In this document: positions 51,223-63,659 of the stretch, piece after piece | Position numbering within the stretch: the first letter of the stretch is position 1 | Layout of the letters: every line of letters begins with the position of its first letter | NCBI RefSeq assembly: GCF_029227915.1 | Contig: NC_079882.1 | Coordinates: 17,126,501 to 17,190,500, forward strand | Reading direction: 5' to 3' | DNA length: 64,000 bases | DNA from: Hydractinia symbiolongicarpus | Taxonomy: Eukaryota > Cnidaria > Hydrozoa > Anthoathecata > Hydractiniidae | The notes under the pieces: model-generated | Told to the model about the DNA's origin: nothing | The model's database searches: none | What the model saw: only the letters and a program-made list of their open reading frames with translations | Made by a program: the position numbers and the translations under genes

Positions 51223-51969
51223 TACGCCAATGGAAACCTGAACAGGCAAATGGAACCACGTGATTTACGTGTGAGGCCTTTATTAGACTTCAAAAGGCCA
51301 TATTACAGCCTTTATAGGACTGTGCAAGTAGTTAAGAGTGTTCTAAGGCCACGGCGCTAATGAAAACGACTTGAGACGTTGTAGCACATTGAGACTGGAA
51401 GGATTAGGCCAATGGTAACCTGCGCAGGCATGTGAAACCACGTGATTTACGTGGGAAGCCTTTATTAGACTGCAAAAGGCCATATTACAGCCTTTATAGG
51501 ACTGTGCACGTAGTTAAGAGTGTTGTAAAGCAACGGCGCCAATGAAAACGACTTGGGACTTTGTAGCGCATTGAGACTGGAAGGACTAGGCCAATGGTAA
51601 CCTGCGCAGACAGGTGAAACCACGTGATTTACGTGTGAGGCCTTTATTAGACTGCAAAAGGCCATATTACAACCTTTATAGGACTGTGCACGTAGTTAAG
51701 AGTTCTGTAAAGCAACAGCGCTAATGAAAACGACTTGGGAGGTTGTAGCGCATTGAGACTGGAACGACTAGTCCAATGGTAACCTGCACAGGCAGATGGA
51801 ACCACGTGATTTACGTGTGAGGCCTCTATTAGACTGCAAAAGGCCAAATTACAGCCTTTATAGGACTGTGCACGTAGTTAAGAGTGTTGTAAGGCCACGG
51901 CGCTAAGGAAAACCACTTGGAACGTTGTAGTGCACTGAGACTGGAAGGAATAGTCCAATGGTAACCTGC

Positions 51970-53042
51970 GCAGGCAGATGGAACCACGTGATTTAAGTGT
52001 GAGGCCTCTATTAGACTGCAAAAGGCCAAATTACAGCCTTTATAGGACTGTGCACGTAGTTAAGAGTGTTGTAAGGAAACAGCGCTAATGAAAACGACTT
52101 GGGACGTTGTAGCGCATTGAGACTGGAACAACTAGTCCAATGGTAACCTGCACAGGCAGATGGAACCACGTGATTTACGTGTGAGGCCTTTATTAGACTG
52201 CAAAAGACCAAATTACAGCCTTTATAGGACTGTGCACGTAGTTAAGAGTGTTGTAAGGCAACGGCGCTAATGGAAACGACTTGGGACGTTGTAGGGCATT
52301 GAGAATGTAAGGACTAGGCCAATGGTAACATACGCAGACAGGTGAAACCACGTGATTTACGTGTGAGGCCTTTATTAGTCTGCAAAAGGCCATATTACAG
52401 CCTTTATAGGACTGTGCAGGTAGTTAAGAGTGTTCTAAGGCCACGGCGCTAAGGAAAACCACTTGGAACGTTGTAGTGCACTGAGACTGGAAGGAATAGT
52501 CCAATGGTAACCTGCGCAGGCAGATGGAACCACGTGATTTACGTGTGAGGACTTTATTAGACTGCAAAAGGCCATATTACAGCCTTTATAGGACCGTGCA
52601 CGTAGTTAAGAGTGTTGTAAAGCAACGGCGCCATTGAAAACGACTTGGGACGTTGTAGCGCATTGAGACTGGAAGGACTAGTCTAATGGTAACCTGCGCA
52701 GGCAGGTGAAACCACGTGATTTACGTATGAAGCCATTATTAGACTGCAAAAGGCCATATTACAGCCTTTATAGGACTGTGCACGTAGTTAAGAGTGTTCT
52801 AAGGCCACAGAGTTAAGGAAAACCACTTGGAACGTTGTAGTGCATTGAGACTGAAAGGAATAGTCTAATGGTAACCTGCGCAGGCAGGTGAAACCACGTG
52901 ATTTACGTATGAAGCCATTATTAGACTGCGAAAGGCCATATTACAGCCTTTATAGGACTGTGCACGTAGTTAAGAGTGTTCTAAGGCAACTTCGCCAATG
53001 AAAACGACTTGGGACGTTGTAGCGCATTGAGACTGTAAGGAC
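51970..53042 (+). repeat. Local 10-monomer offset copy, copy 2
   Basis: Partner of 50,150-51,222. It leaves the match near 53,043, where GGACTACGCC becomes GGACTAGGCC. A private base change is GAGAATGTAAGG near 52,303. Confidence 0.8.
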
Positions 53043-56000
53043 TAGGCCAATGGTAACATACGCAGACAGGTGAAACCACGTGATTTACGTGTGAGGCCTT
53101 TATTAGTCTGCAAAAGGCCATATTACAGCCTTTATAGGACTGTGCAGGTAGTTAAGAGTGTTCTAAGGCAACTTCGCCAATGAAAACGACCACAGAGACT
53201 GTAAGGACTACGCCAATGGAAACCTGAACAGGCAAATGGAACCACGTGATTTACGTGTGAGGCCTTTATTAGACTGCAAAAGGCCATATTACAGCCTTTA
53301 TAGGACTGTGCAAGTAGTTAAGAGTATTCTAAGGCCACGGCGCTAATGAAAACGACTTGAGACGTTGTAGCACATTGAGACTGGAAGGATTAGGCCAATG
53401 GTAACCTGAGCAGGCATGTGAAACCACGTGATTTACGTGGGAAGCCTTTATTAGTCTGCAAAAGGCCATATTACTGCCTTTATAGGACTGTGCAGGTAGT
53501 TAAGAGTGTTCTAAGGCCACGGCGCTAAGGAAAACCACTTGGAACGTTGTAGTGCACTGAGACTGGAAGGAATAGTCCAATGGTAACCTGCGCAGGCAGA
53601 TGGAACCACGTGATTTACGTGTGAGGACTTTATTAGACTGCAAAAGGCCATATTACAGCCTTTATAGGACTGTGCACGTAGTTAAGAGTGTTGTAAAGCA
53701 ACGGCGCCAATGAAAACGACTTGGGACGTTGTAGCGCATTGAGACTGGAAGGACTAGGCCAATGGTGACCTGCGCAGACCTGTGAAACCACGTGATTAAC
53801 GTGTGAGACCTTTATTAGACTGCAAAGGGCCATATTACAGCCTTTATAGGACTGTGCACGTAGTTAAGAGTGTCTTAAGGCAACGGCGCTAATGAAAACG
53901 ACTTGAGACGTTGTAGCACATTGAGACTGGAAGGATTAGGCCAATGGTAACCTGCGCAGGCATGTGAAACCACGTGATTTACGTGGGAAGCCTTTATTAG
54001 ACTGCAAAAGGCCATATTACAGCCTTTATAGGACTGTGCACGTAGTTAAGAGTGTTGTAAAGCAACGGCGCCAATGAAAACGACTTGGGACTTTGTAGCG
54101 CATTGAGACTGGAAGGACTAGGCCAATGGTAACCTGCGCAGACAGGTGAAACCACGTGATTTACGTGTGAGGCCTTTATTAGACTGCAAAAGGCCATATT
54201 ACAGCCTTTATAGGACTGTGCACGTAGTTAAGAGTTCTGTAAAGCAACAGCGCTAATGAAAACGACTTGGGAGGTTGTAGCGCATTGAGACTGGAACGAC
54301 TAGTCCAATGGTAACCTGCACAGGCAGATGGAACCACGTGATTTACGTGTGAGGCTTCTATTAGACTGCAAAAGGCCAAATTACAGCCTTTATAGGACTG
54401 TGCAGGTAGTTAAGAGGGTTGTAAGGCAACAGCGCTAATGAAAACGACTTGGGACGTTGTAGCGCATTGAGACTGGAACGACTAGTCCAATGGTAACCTG
54501 CACAGGCAGATGGAACCACATGATTTACGTGTGAGGCCTTTATTAGACTGCAAAAGACTAAATTACAGCCTTTATAGGACTGTGCACGTAGTTAAGAGTG
54601 TTGTAAGGCAACGGCGCCAATGAAAACGACTTGGGACGTTGTAGCGCATTGAGACTGGAAGGACTAGGCCAATGGTAACCTGCGCAGACAGGTGAAACCA
54701 CGTGATTTACGTGTGAGGTTTTTATTAGACTGCAAAAGGCCATATTACAGCTTTTATAGCACTGTGCAAGTAGTTAAGAGTGTTCTAAGGCCACGGCGCT
54801 AAGGAAAACCACTTGGAACGTTGTAGTGCACTGAGGATGAAAGGAATAGTCTAATGGTAGCCTGCGCAGGCAGGTGAAACCACGTGATTTACGTATGAAG
54901 CCATTATTAGACTGCAAAAGGCCATATTACAGCCTTTATGAGACTGTGCACGTAGTTAAGAGTGTTCTAAGGCAACTTCGCCAATGAAAACGACTTGGGA
55001 CGTTGTAGCGCATTGAGACTGTAAGGACTACGCCAATGGAAACCTGAACAGGCAAATGGAACCACGTGATTTACGTGTGAGGCCTTTATTAGACTGCAAA
55101 AGGCCATATTACAGCCTTTATAGGACTGTGCAAGTAGTTAAGAGTGTTCTAAGGCCACGGCGCTAATGAAAACGACTTGAGACGTTGTAGCACATTGAGA
55201 CTGGAAGGATTAGGCCAATGGTAACCTGAGCAGGCATGTGAAACCACGTGATTTACGTGGGAAGCCTTTATTAGACTGCAAAAGGCCATATTACAGCCTT
55301 TATAGGACTGTGCAGGTAGTTAAGAGTGTTCTAAGGCCACGGCGCTAAGGAAAACCACTTGGAACGTTGTAGTGCACTGAGACTGGAAGGAATAGTCCAA
55401 TGGTAACCTGCGCAGGCGGATGGAACCACGTGATTTACGTGTGAGGACTTTATTAGACTGCAAAAGGCCATATTACAGCCTTTATAGGACTGTGCACGTA
55501 GTTAAGAGTGTTGTAAAGCAACGGCGCCAATGAAAACGACTTGGGACGTTGTAGCGCATTGAGACTGGAACAACTAGTCCAATGGTAACCTGCACAGGCA
55601 GATGGAACCACGTGATTTACGTGTGAGGCCTTTATTAGACTGCAAAAGACCAAACTACAGCCTTTATAGGACTGTGCACGTAGTTAAGAGTGTTGTAAGG
55701 CCACGGCGCTAAGGAAAACCACTTGGAACGTTGTAGTGCACTGAGATTGGAAGGAATAGTCCAATGGTAACCTGCGCAGGCAGATGGAACCACGTGATTT
55801 ACGTGTGAGGACTTTATTAGACTGCAAAAGGCCATATTACAGCCTTTATAGGACTGTGCAAGTAGTTAAGAGTGTTGTAAAGCAACGGCGCCAATGAAAA
55901 CGACTTGGGACGTTGTAGCGCATTGAGACTGGAAGGACTAGTCTAATGGCAACCTGCACAGGCAGATGGAACCACGTGATTTAAGTGTGAGGCCTCTATT

Positions 56001-56817
56001 AGACTGCAAAAGGCCAAATTACAGCCTTTATAGGACTGTGCACGTAGTTAAGAGTGTTGTAAGGAAACAGCGCTAATGAAAACGACTTGGGACGTTGTAG
56101 CGCATTGAGACTGGAACAACTAGTCCAATGGTAACCTGCACAGGCAGATGGAACCACGTGATTTACGTGTGAGGCCTTTATTAGACTGCAAAAGACCAAA
56201 TTACAGCCTTTATAGGACTGTGCACGTAGTTAAGAGTGTTGTAAGGCAACGGCGCTAATGGAAACGACTTGGGACGTTGTAGGGCATTGAGACTGTAAGG
56301 ACTAGGCCAATGGTAACATACGCAGACAGGTGAAACCACGTGATTTACGTGTGAGGCCTTTATTAGTCTGCAAAAGGCCATATTACAGCCTTTATAGGAC
56401 TGTGCAGGTAGTTAAGAGTGTTCTAAGGCCACGGCGCTAAGGAAAACCACTTGGAACGTTGTAGTGCACTGAGACTGGAAGGAATAGTCCAATGGTAACC
56501 TGCGCAGGCAGATGGAACCACGTGATTTACGTGTGAGGACTTTATTAGACTGCAAAAGGCCATATTACAGCCTTTATAGGACCGTGCACGTAGTTAAGAG
56601 TGTTGTAAAGCAACGGCGCCATTGAAAACGACTTGGGACGTTGTAGCGCATTGAGACTGGAAGGACTAGTCTAATGGTAACCTGCGCAGGCAGGTGAAAC
56701 CACGTGATTTACGTATGAAGCCATTATTAGACTGCAAAAGGCCATATTACAGCCTTTATAGGACTGTGCACGTAGTTAAGAGTGTTCTAAGGCCACAGAG
56801 TTAAGGAAAACCACTTG
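52368..56817 (+). repeat. 32-monomer period (5,808 bp), copy 2
   Basis: Partner of 46,560-51,009. Differences seen are TTAGTCTGC for TTAGACTGC near 53,455, TATAGCACTG near 54,757 and GTGCAAGTAG near 55,857. It ends at about 56,817, where CACTTGGAACG becomes CACTTGGGACG and the monomer type changes. Confidence 0.88.
53095..53260 (+). repeat. 166-bp short monomer, copy 4
   Basis: Same junction at 53,187, 5,808 bp after copy 3. Confidence 0.95.
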
Positions 56818-58654
56818 GGACGTTGTAGCGCATTGAGACTGTAAGGACTACGCCAATGGAAACCTGAACAGGCAAATGGAACCACGTGATTTACGTATGA
56901 AGCCATTATTAGACTGCGAAAGGCCATATTACAGCCTTTATAGGACTGTGCACGTAGTTAAGAGTGTTCTAAGGCAACTTCGCCAATGAAAACGACTTGA
57001 GACGTTGTAGCACATTGAGACTGGAAGGATTAGGCCAATGGTAACCTGCGCAGACCTGTGAAACCACGTGATTTACGTGGGAAGCCTTTATTAGACTGCA
57101 AAAGGCCATATTACAGCCTTTATAGGACTGTGCACGTAGTTAAGAGTGTTGTAAAGCAACGGCGCCAATGAAAACGACTTGGGACTTTGTAGCGCATTGA
57201 GACTGGAAGGACTAGGCCAATGGTAACCTGCGCAGACAGGTGAAACCACGTGATTTACGTGTGAGGCCTTTATTAGACTGCAAAAGGCCATATTACAGCC
57301 TTTATAGGACTGTGCACGTAGTTAAGAGTTCTGTAAAGCAACAGCGCTAATGAAAACGACTTGGGACGTTGTAGCGCATTGAGACTGGAAGGACTAGTCC
57401 AATGGTAACCTGCACAGGCAGATGGAACCACGTGATTTACGTGTGAGGCCTCTATTAGACTGCAAAAGGCCAAATTACAGCCTTTATAGGACTGTGCAGG
57501 TAGTTAAGAGGGTTGTAAGGCAACAGCGCTAATGAAAACGACTTGGGACGTTGTAGCGCATTGAGACTGGAACGACTAGTCCAATGGTAACCTGCACAGG
57601 CAGATGGAACCACATGATTTACGTGTGAGGCCTTTATTAGACTGCAAAAGACCAAATTACAGCCTTTATAGGACTGTGCACGTAGTTAAGAGTGTTGTAA
57701 GGCAACGGCGCCAATGAAAACGACTTGGGACGTTGTAGCGCATTGAGACTGGAAGGACTAGGCCAATGGTAGCCTGCGCAGACAGGTGAAACCACGTGAT
57801 TTACGTGTGAGGTTTTTATTAGACTGCAAAAGGCCATATTACAGCTTTTATAGGACTGTGCAAGTAGTTAAGAGTGTTCTAAGGCCACGGCGCTAAGGAA
57901 AACCACTTGGAACGTTGTAGTGCACTGAGGATGAAAGGAATAGTCTAATGGTAACCTGCGCAGGCAGGTGAAACCACGTGATTTACGTATGAAGCCATTA
58001 TTAGACTGCAAAAGGCCATATTACAGCCTTTATAGGACTGTGCACGTAGTTAAGAGTGTTCTAAGGCAACTTCGCCAATGAAAACGACTTGGGACGTTGT
58101 AGCGCATTGAGACTGTAAGGACTACGCCAATGGAAACCTGAACAGGCAAATGGAACCACGTGATTTACGTGTGAGGCCTTTATTAGACTGCAAAAGGCCA
58201 TATTACAGCCTTTATAGGACTGTGCAAGTAGTTAAGAGTGTTCTAAGGCCACGGCGCTAATGAAAACGACTTGAGACGTTGTAGCACATTGAGACTGGAA
58301 GGATTAGGCCAATGGTAACCTGAGCAGGCATGTGAAACCACGTGATTTACGTGGGAAGCCTTTATTAGACTGCAAAAGGCCATATTACAGCCTTTATAGG
58401 ACTGTGCAGGTAGTTAAGAGTGTTCTAAGGCCACGGCGCTAAGGAAAACCACTTGGAACGTTGTAGTGCACTGAGACTGGAAGGAATAGTCCAATGGTAA
58501 CCTGCGCAGGCGGATGGAACCACGTGATTTACGTGTGAGGACTTTATTAGACTGCAAAAGGCCATATTACAGCCTTTATAGGACTGTGCACGTAGTTAAG
58601 AGTGTTGTAAAGCAACGGCGCCAATGAAAACGACTTGGGACGTTGTAGCGCATT
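56818..58654 (+). repeat. Rearranged monomers after the 32-monomer copy
   Basis: About ten monomers made of right-domain types. The first two or three are hybrids: one near 56,818 joins a CCACAGAGTTAAGG front to a GACTACGCC...GAACAGGCAAATGG tail, and one near 57,000 joins CTTCGCC to CTTGAGACG. From about 57,083 the order resembles that at 51,457 but with substitutions. Confidence 0.8.
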
Positions 58655-59655
58655 GAGACTGGAAGGAATAGTCCAATGGTAACCTGCGCAGGCGGATGGA
58701 ACCACGTGATTTACGTGTGAGGACTTTATTAGACTGCAAAAGGCCATATTACAGCCTTTATAGGACTGTGCACGTAGTTAAGAGTGTTGTAAAGCAACGG
58801 CGCCAATGAAAACGACTTGGGACGTTGTAGCGCATTGAGACTGGAAGGACTAGGCCAATGGTGACCTGCACAGACTGGTGAAACCACGTGATTAACGTGT
58901 GAGACCTTTATTAGACTGCAAAGGGCCATATTACAGCCTTTATAGGACTGTGCACGTAGTTAAGAGTGTCTTAAGGCAACGGCGCTAATGAAAACGACTT
59001 GAGACGTTGTAGCACATTGAGACTGGAAGGATTAGGCCAATGGTAACCTGCGCAGGCATGTGAAACCACGTGATTTACGTGGGAAGCCTTTATTAGACTG
59101 CAAAAGGCCATATTACAGCCTTTATAGGACTGTGCACGTAGTTAAGAGTGTTGTAGAGCAACGGCGCCAATGAAAACGACTTGGGACTTTGTAGCGCATT
59201 GAGACTGGAAGGACTAAGCCAATGGTAACCTGCGCAGACAGGTGAAACCACGTGATTTACGTGTGAGGCCTTTATTAGACTGCAAAAGGCCATATTACAG
59301 CCTTTATAGGACTGTGCACGTAGTTAAGAGTTCTGTAAAGCAACTGCGCTAATGAAAACGACTTGGGAGGTTGTAGCGCATTGAGACTGGAACGACTAGT
59401 CCAATGGTAACCTGCACAGGCAGATGGAACCACGTGATTTACGTGTGATGCCTCTATTAGACTGCAAAAGGCCAAATTACAGCCTTTATAGGACTGTGCA
59501 CGTAGTTAAGAGGGTTGTAAGACAACAGCGCTAATGAAAACGACTTGGGACGTTGTAACGCATTGAGACTGGAACGACTAGTCCAATGGTAACCTGCACA
59601 GGCAGATGGAACCACATGATTTACGTGTGAGGCCTTTATTAGACTGCAAAAGACC
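58655..59655 (+). repeat. 22-monomer offset block (4,004 bp), copy 1
   Basis: Recurs at about 62,659-63,659. Shared rare variants: TAGAGCAACGG (near 59,154/63,158), GGACTAAGCC (near 59,212/63,216) and GTGATGCCTC (near 59,446/63,450). Confidence 0.87.
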
Positions 59656-59812
59656 AAATTACAGCCTTTATAGGACTGTGCACGTAGTTAAGAGGGTTGT
59701 AAGACAACAGCGCTAATGAAAACGACTTGGGACGTTGTAGCGCATTGAGACTGGAACGACTAGTCCAATGGTAACCTGCACAGGCAGATGGAACCACATG
59801 ATTTACGTGTGA
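59449..59812 (+). repeat. Single-monomer tandem duplication (2 x 182 bp)
   Basis: Two adjacent monomers are nearly identical to each other, both with AGAGGGTTGTAAGACAACAGCGC, which is rare in an array where neighbours normally differ strongly. The first carries GTAACGC near 59,556 where the second has GTAGCGC; the first 25 bases also differ by monomer type (GGCC/GACC). Confidence 0.85.
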
Positions 59813-60540
59813 GGCCTTTATTAGACTGCAAAAGACCAAATTACAGCCTTTATAGGACTGTGCACGTAGTTAAGAGTGTTGTAGAGCAACGGCGCCAATG
59901 AAAACGACTTGGGACGTTGTAGTGCATTGAGACTGGAAGGACTAGGCCAATGGTAACCTGCGCAGACAGGTGAAACCACGTGATTTACGTGTGAGGTTTT
60001 TATTAGACTGCAAAAGGCCATATTACAGCTTTTATAGGACTGTGCAAGTAGTTAAGAGTGTTCTAAGGCCACGGCGCTAAGGAAAACCACTTGGAACGTT
60101 GTAGTGCACTGAGACTGAAAGGAATAGTCTAATGGTAACCTGCGCAGGCAGGTGAAACCACATGATTTACGTGTGAGGCCTTTATTAGACTGCAAAAGAC
60201 CAAATTACAGCCTTTATAGGACTGTGCACGTAGTTAAGAGTGTTGTAAAGCAACGGCGGCAATGAAAACGACTTGGGACGTTGTAGCGCATTGAGACTGG
60301 AAGGACTAGGCCAATGGTAACCTGCGCAGACAGGTGAAACCACGTGATTTACGTGTGAGGTTTTTATTAGACTGCAAAAGGCCATATTACAGCTTTTATA
60401 GGACTGTGCAAGTAGTTAAGAGTGTTCTAAGGCCACGGCGCTAAGGAAAACCACTTGGAACGTTGTAGTGCACTGAGACTGAAAGGAATAGTCTAATGGT
60501 AGCCTGCGCAGGCAGGTGAAACCACGTGATTTACGTATGA
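59813..60540 (+). repeat. Two-monomer tandem duplication (2 x 364 bp)
   Basis: The pair at 59,813-60,176 is followed by a near copy at 60,177-60,540. Differences seen: TAGAGCAACGGCGCC against TAAAGCAACGGCGGC, GTAGTGC against GTAGCGC, and near the end CACATGATT against CACGTGATT. Confidence 0.85.
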
Positions 60541-62597
60541 AGCCATTATTAGACTGCAAAAGGCCATATTACAGCCTTTATAGGACTGTGCACGTAGTTA
60601 AGAGTGTTCTAAGGCAACTTCGCCAATGAAAACGACTTGGGACGTTGTAGCGCACTGAGACTGTAAGGACTACGCCAATGGAAACCTGAACAGGCAAATG
60701 GAACCACGTGATTTACGTGTGAGGCCTTTACTAGACTGCAAAAGGCCATATTACAGCCTTTATAGGACTGTGCAGGTAGTTAAGAGTGTTCTAAGGCCAC
60801 GGCGCTAAGGAAAACCACTTGGAACGTTGTAGTGCACTGAGACTGGAAGGAATAGTCCAATGGTAACCTGCGCAGGCAGATGGAACCACGTGATTTACGT
60901 GTGAGGACTTTATTAGACTGCAAAAGGCCATATTACAGCCTTTATAGGACTGTGCACGTAGTTAAGAGTGTTGTAAAGCAACGGCGCCAATGAAAACGAC
61001 TTGGGACGTTGTAGCGCATTGAGACTGGAAGGACTAGGCCATTGGTGACCTGCGCAGACCTGTGAAACCACGTGATTAACGTGTGAGACCTTTATTAGAC
61101 TGCAAAGGGCCATATTACAGCCTTTATAGGACTGTGCACGTAGTTAAGAGTGTCTTAAGGCAACGGCGCTAATGAAAACGACTTGAGACGTTGTAGCACA
61201 TTGAGACTGGAAGGATTAGGCCAATGGTAACCTGCGCAGGCATGTGAAACCACGTGATTTACGTGGGAAGCCTTTATTAGACTGCAAAAGGCCATATTAC
61301 AGCCTTTATAGGACTGTGCACGTAGTTAAGAGTGTTGTAAAGCAACGGCGCCAATGAAAACGACTTGGGACTTTGTAGCGCATTGAGACTGGAAGGACTA
61401 GGCCAATGGTAACCTGCGCAGACAGGTGAAACCACGTGATTTACGTGTGAGGCCTTTATTAGACTGCAAAAGGCCATAATACAGCTTTTATAGGACTGTG
61501 CAGGTAGTTAAGAGTGTTCTAAGGCCACGGCGCTAAGGAAAACCACTTGGAACGTTGTAGTGCACTGAGACTGAAAGGAATAGTCTAATGGTAGCCTGCG
61601 CAGGCAGGTGAAACCACGAGATTTACGTATGAAGCCATTATTAGACTGCAAAAGGCCATATTACAGCCTTTATAGGACTGTGCACGTAGTTAAGAGTGTT
61701 CTAAGGCAACTTCGCCAATGAAAACGACTTGGGACGTTGTAGCGCACTGAGACTGTAAGGACTACGCCAATGGAAACCTGAACAGGCAAATGGAACCACG
61801 TGATTTACGTGTGAGGCCTTTACTAGACTGCAAAAGGCCATATTACAGCCTTTATAGGACTGTGCAGGTAGTTAAGAGTGTTCTAAGGCCACGGCGCTAA
61901 GGAAAACCACTTGGAACGTTGTAGTGCACTGAGACTGGAAGGAATAGTCCAATGGTAACCTGCGCAGGCAGATGGAACCACGTGATTTACGTGTGAGGAC
62001 TTTATTAGACTGCAAAAGGCCATATTACAGCCTTTATAGGACTGTGCACGTAGTTAAGAGTGTTGTAAAGCAACGGCGCCAATGAAAACGACTTGGGACG
62101 TTGTAGCGCATTGAGACTGGAAGGACTAGGCCATTGGTGACCTGCGCAGACCTGTGAAACCACGTGATTAACGTGTGAGACCTTTATTAGACTGCAAAGG
62201 GCCATATTACAGCCTTTATAGGACTGTGCACGTAGTTAAGAGTGTCTTAAGGCAACGGCGCTAATGAAAACGACTTGAGACGTTGTAGCACATTGAGACT
62301 GGAAGGATTAGGCCAATGGTAACCTGCGCAGGCATGTGAAACCACGTGATTTACGTGGGAAGCCTTTATTAGACTGCAAAAGGCCATATTACAGCCTTTA
62401 TAGGACTGTGCACGTAGTTAAGAGTGTTGTAAAGCAACGGCGCCAATGAAAACGACTTGGGACTTTGTAGCGCATTGAGACTGGAAGGACTAGGCCAATG
62501 GTAACCTGCGCAGACAGGTGAAACCACGTGATTTACGTGTGAGGCCTTTATTAGACTGCAAAAGGCCATAATACAGCTTTTATAGGACTGTGCAGGT
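60414..62597 (+). repeat. Six-monomer tandem duplication (2 x 1,092 bp)
   Basis: Two in-phase copies (about 60,414-61,505 and 61,506-62,597). Similarity runs on to about 62,657. Shared rare features: CCTTTACTAGAC (near 60,725/61,817) and GGCCATTGGTGACC (near 61,037/62,129). Differences: CACGAGATT near 61,616 and ATAATACAG near 61,478. Confidence 0.87.
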
Positions 62598-62658
62598 AGT
62601 TAAGAGTGTTCTAAGGCCACGGCGCTAAGGAAAACCACTTGGAACGTTGTAGTGCACT

Positions 62659-63659
62659 GAGACTGGAAGGAATAGTCCAATGGTAACCTGCGCAGGCGGA
62701 TGGAACCACGTGATTTACGTGTGAGGACTTTATTAGACTGCAAAAGGCCATATTACAGCCTTTATAGGACTGTGCACGTAGTTAAGAGTGTTGTAAAGCA
62801 ACGGCGCCAATGAAAACGACTTGGGACGTTGTAGCGCATTGAGACTGGAAGGACTAGGCCAATGGTGACCTGCACAGACTGGTGAAACCACGTGATTAAC
62901 GTGTGAGACCTTTATTAGACTGCAAAGGGCCATATTACAGCCTTTATAGGACTGTGCACGTAGTTAAGAGTGTCTTAAGGCAACGGCGCTAATGAAAACG
63001 ACTTGAGACGTTGTAGCACATTGAGACTGGAAGGATTAGGCCAATGGTAACCTGCGCAGGCATGTGAAACCACGTGATTTACGTGGGAAGCCTTTATTAG
63101 ACTGCAAAAGGCCATATTACAGCCTTTATAGGACTGTGCACGTAGTTAAGAGTGTTATAGAGCAACGGCGCCAATGAAAACGACTTGGGACTTTGTAGCG
63201 CATTGAGACTGGAAGGACTAAGCCAATGGTAACCTGCGCAGACAGGTGAAACCACGTGATTTACGTGTGAGGCCTTTATTAGACTGCAAAAGGCCATATT
63301 ACAGCCTTTATAGGACTGTGCACGTAGTTAAGAGTTCTGTAAAGCAACAGCGCTAATGAAAACGACTTGGGAGGTTGTAGCGCATTAAGACTGGAACGAC
63401 TAGTCCAATGGTAACCTGCACAGGCAGATGGAACCACGTGATTTACGTGTGATGCCTCTATTAGACTGCAATAGGCCAAATTACAGCCTTTATAGGACTG
63501 TGCACGTAGTTAAGAGGGTTGTAAGACAACAGCGCTAATGAAAACGACTTGGGACGTTGTAGCGCATTGAGACTGGAACGACTAGTCCAATGGTAACCTG
63601 CACAGGCAGATGGAACCACATGATTTACGTGTGAGGCCTTTATTAGACTGCAAAAGACC
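62659..63659 (+). repeat. 22-monomer offset block (4,004 bp), copy 2
   Basis: Partner of 58,655-59,655. Private changes are GTTATAGAGC near 63,155 and GCAATAGGCC near 63,469. It lacks the extra monomer duplicated at 59,631 in copy 1. Confidence 0.87.
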
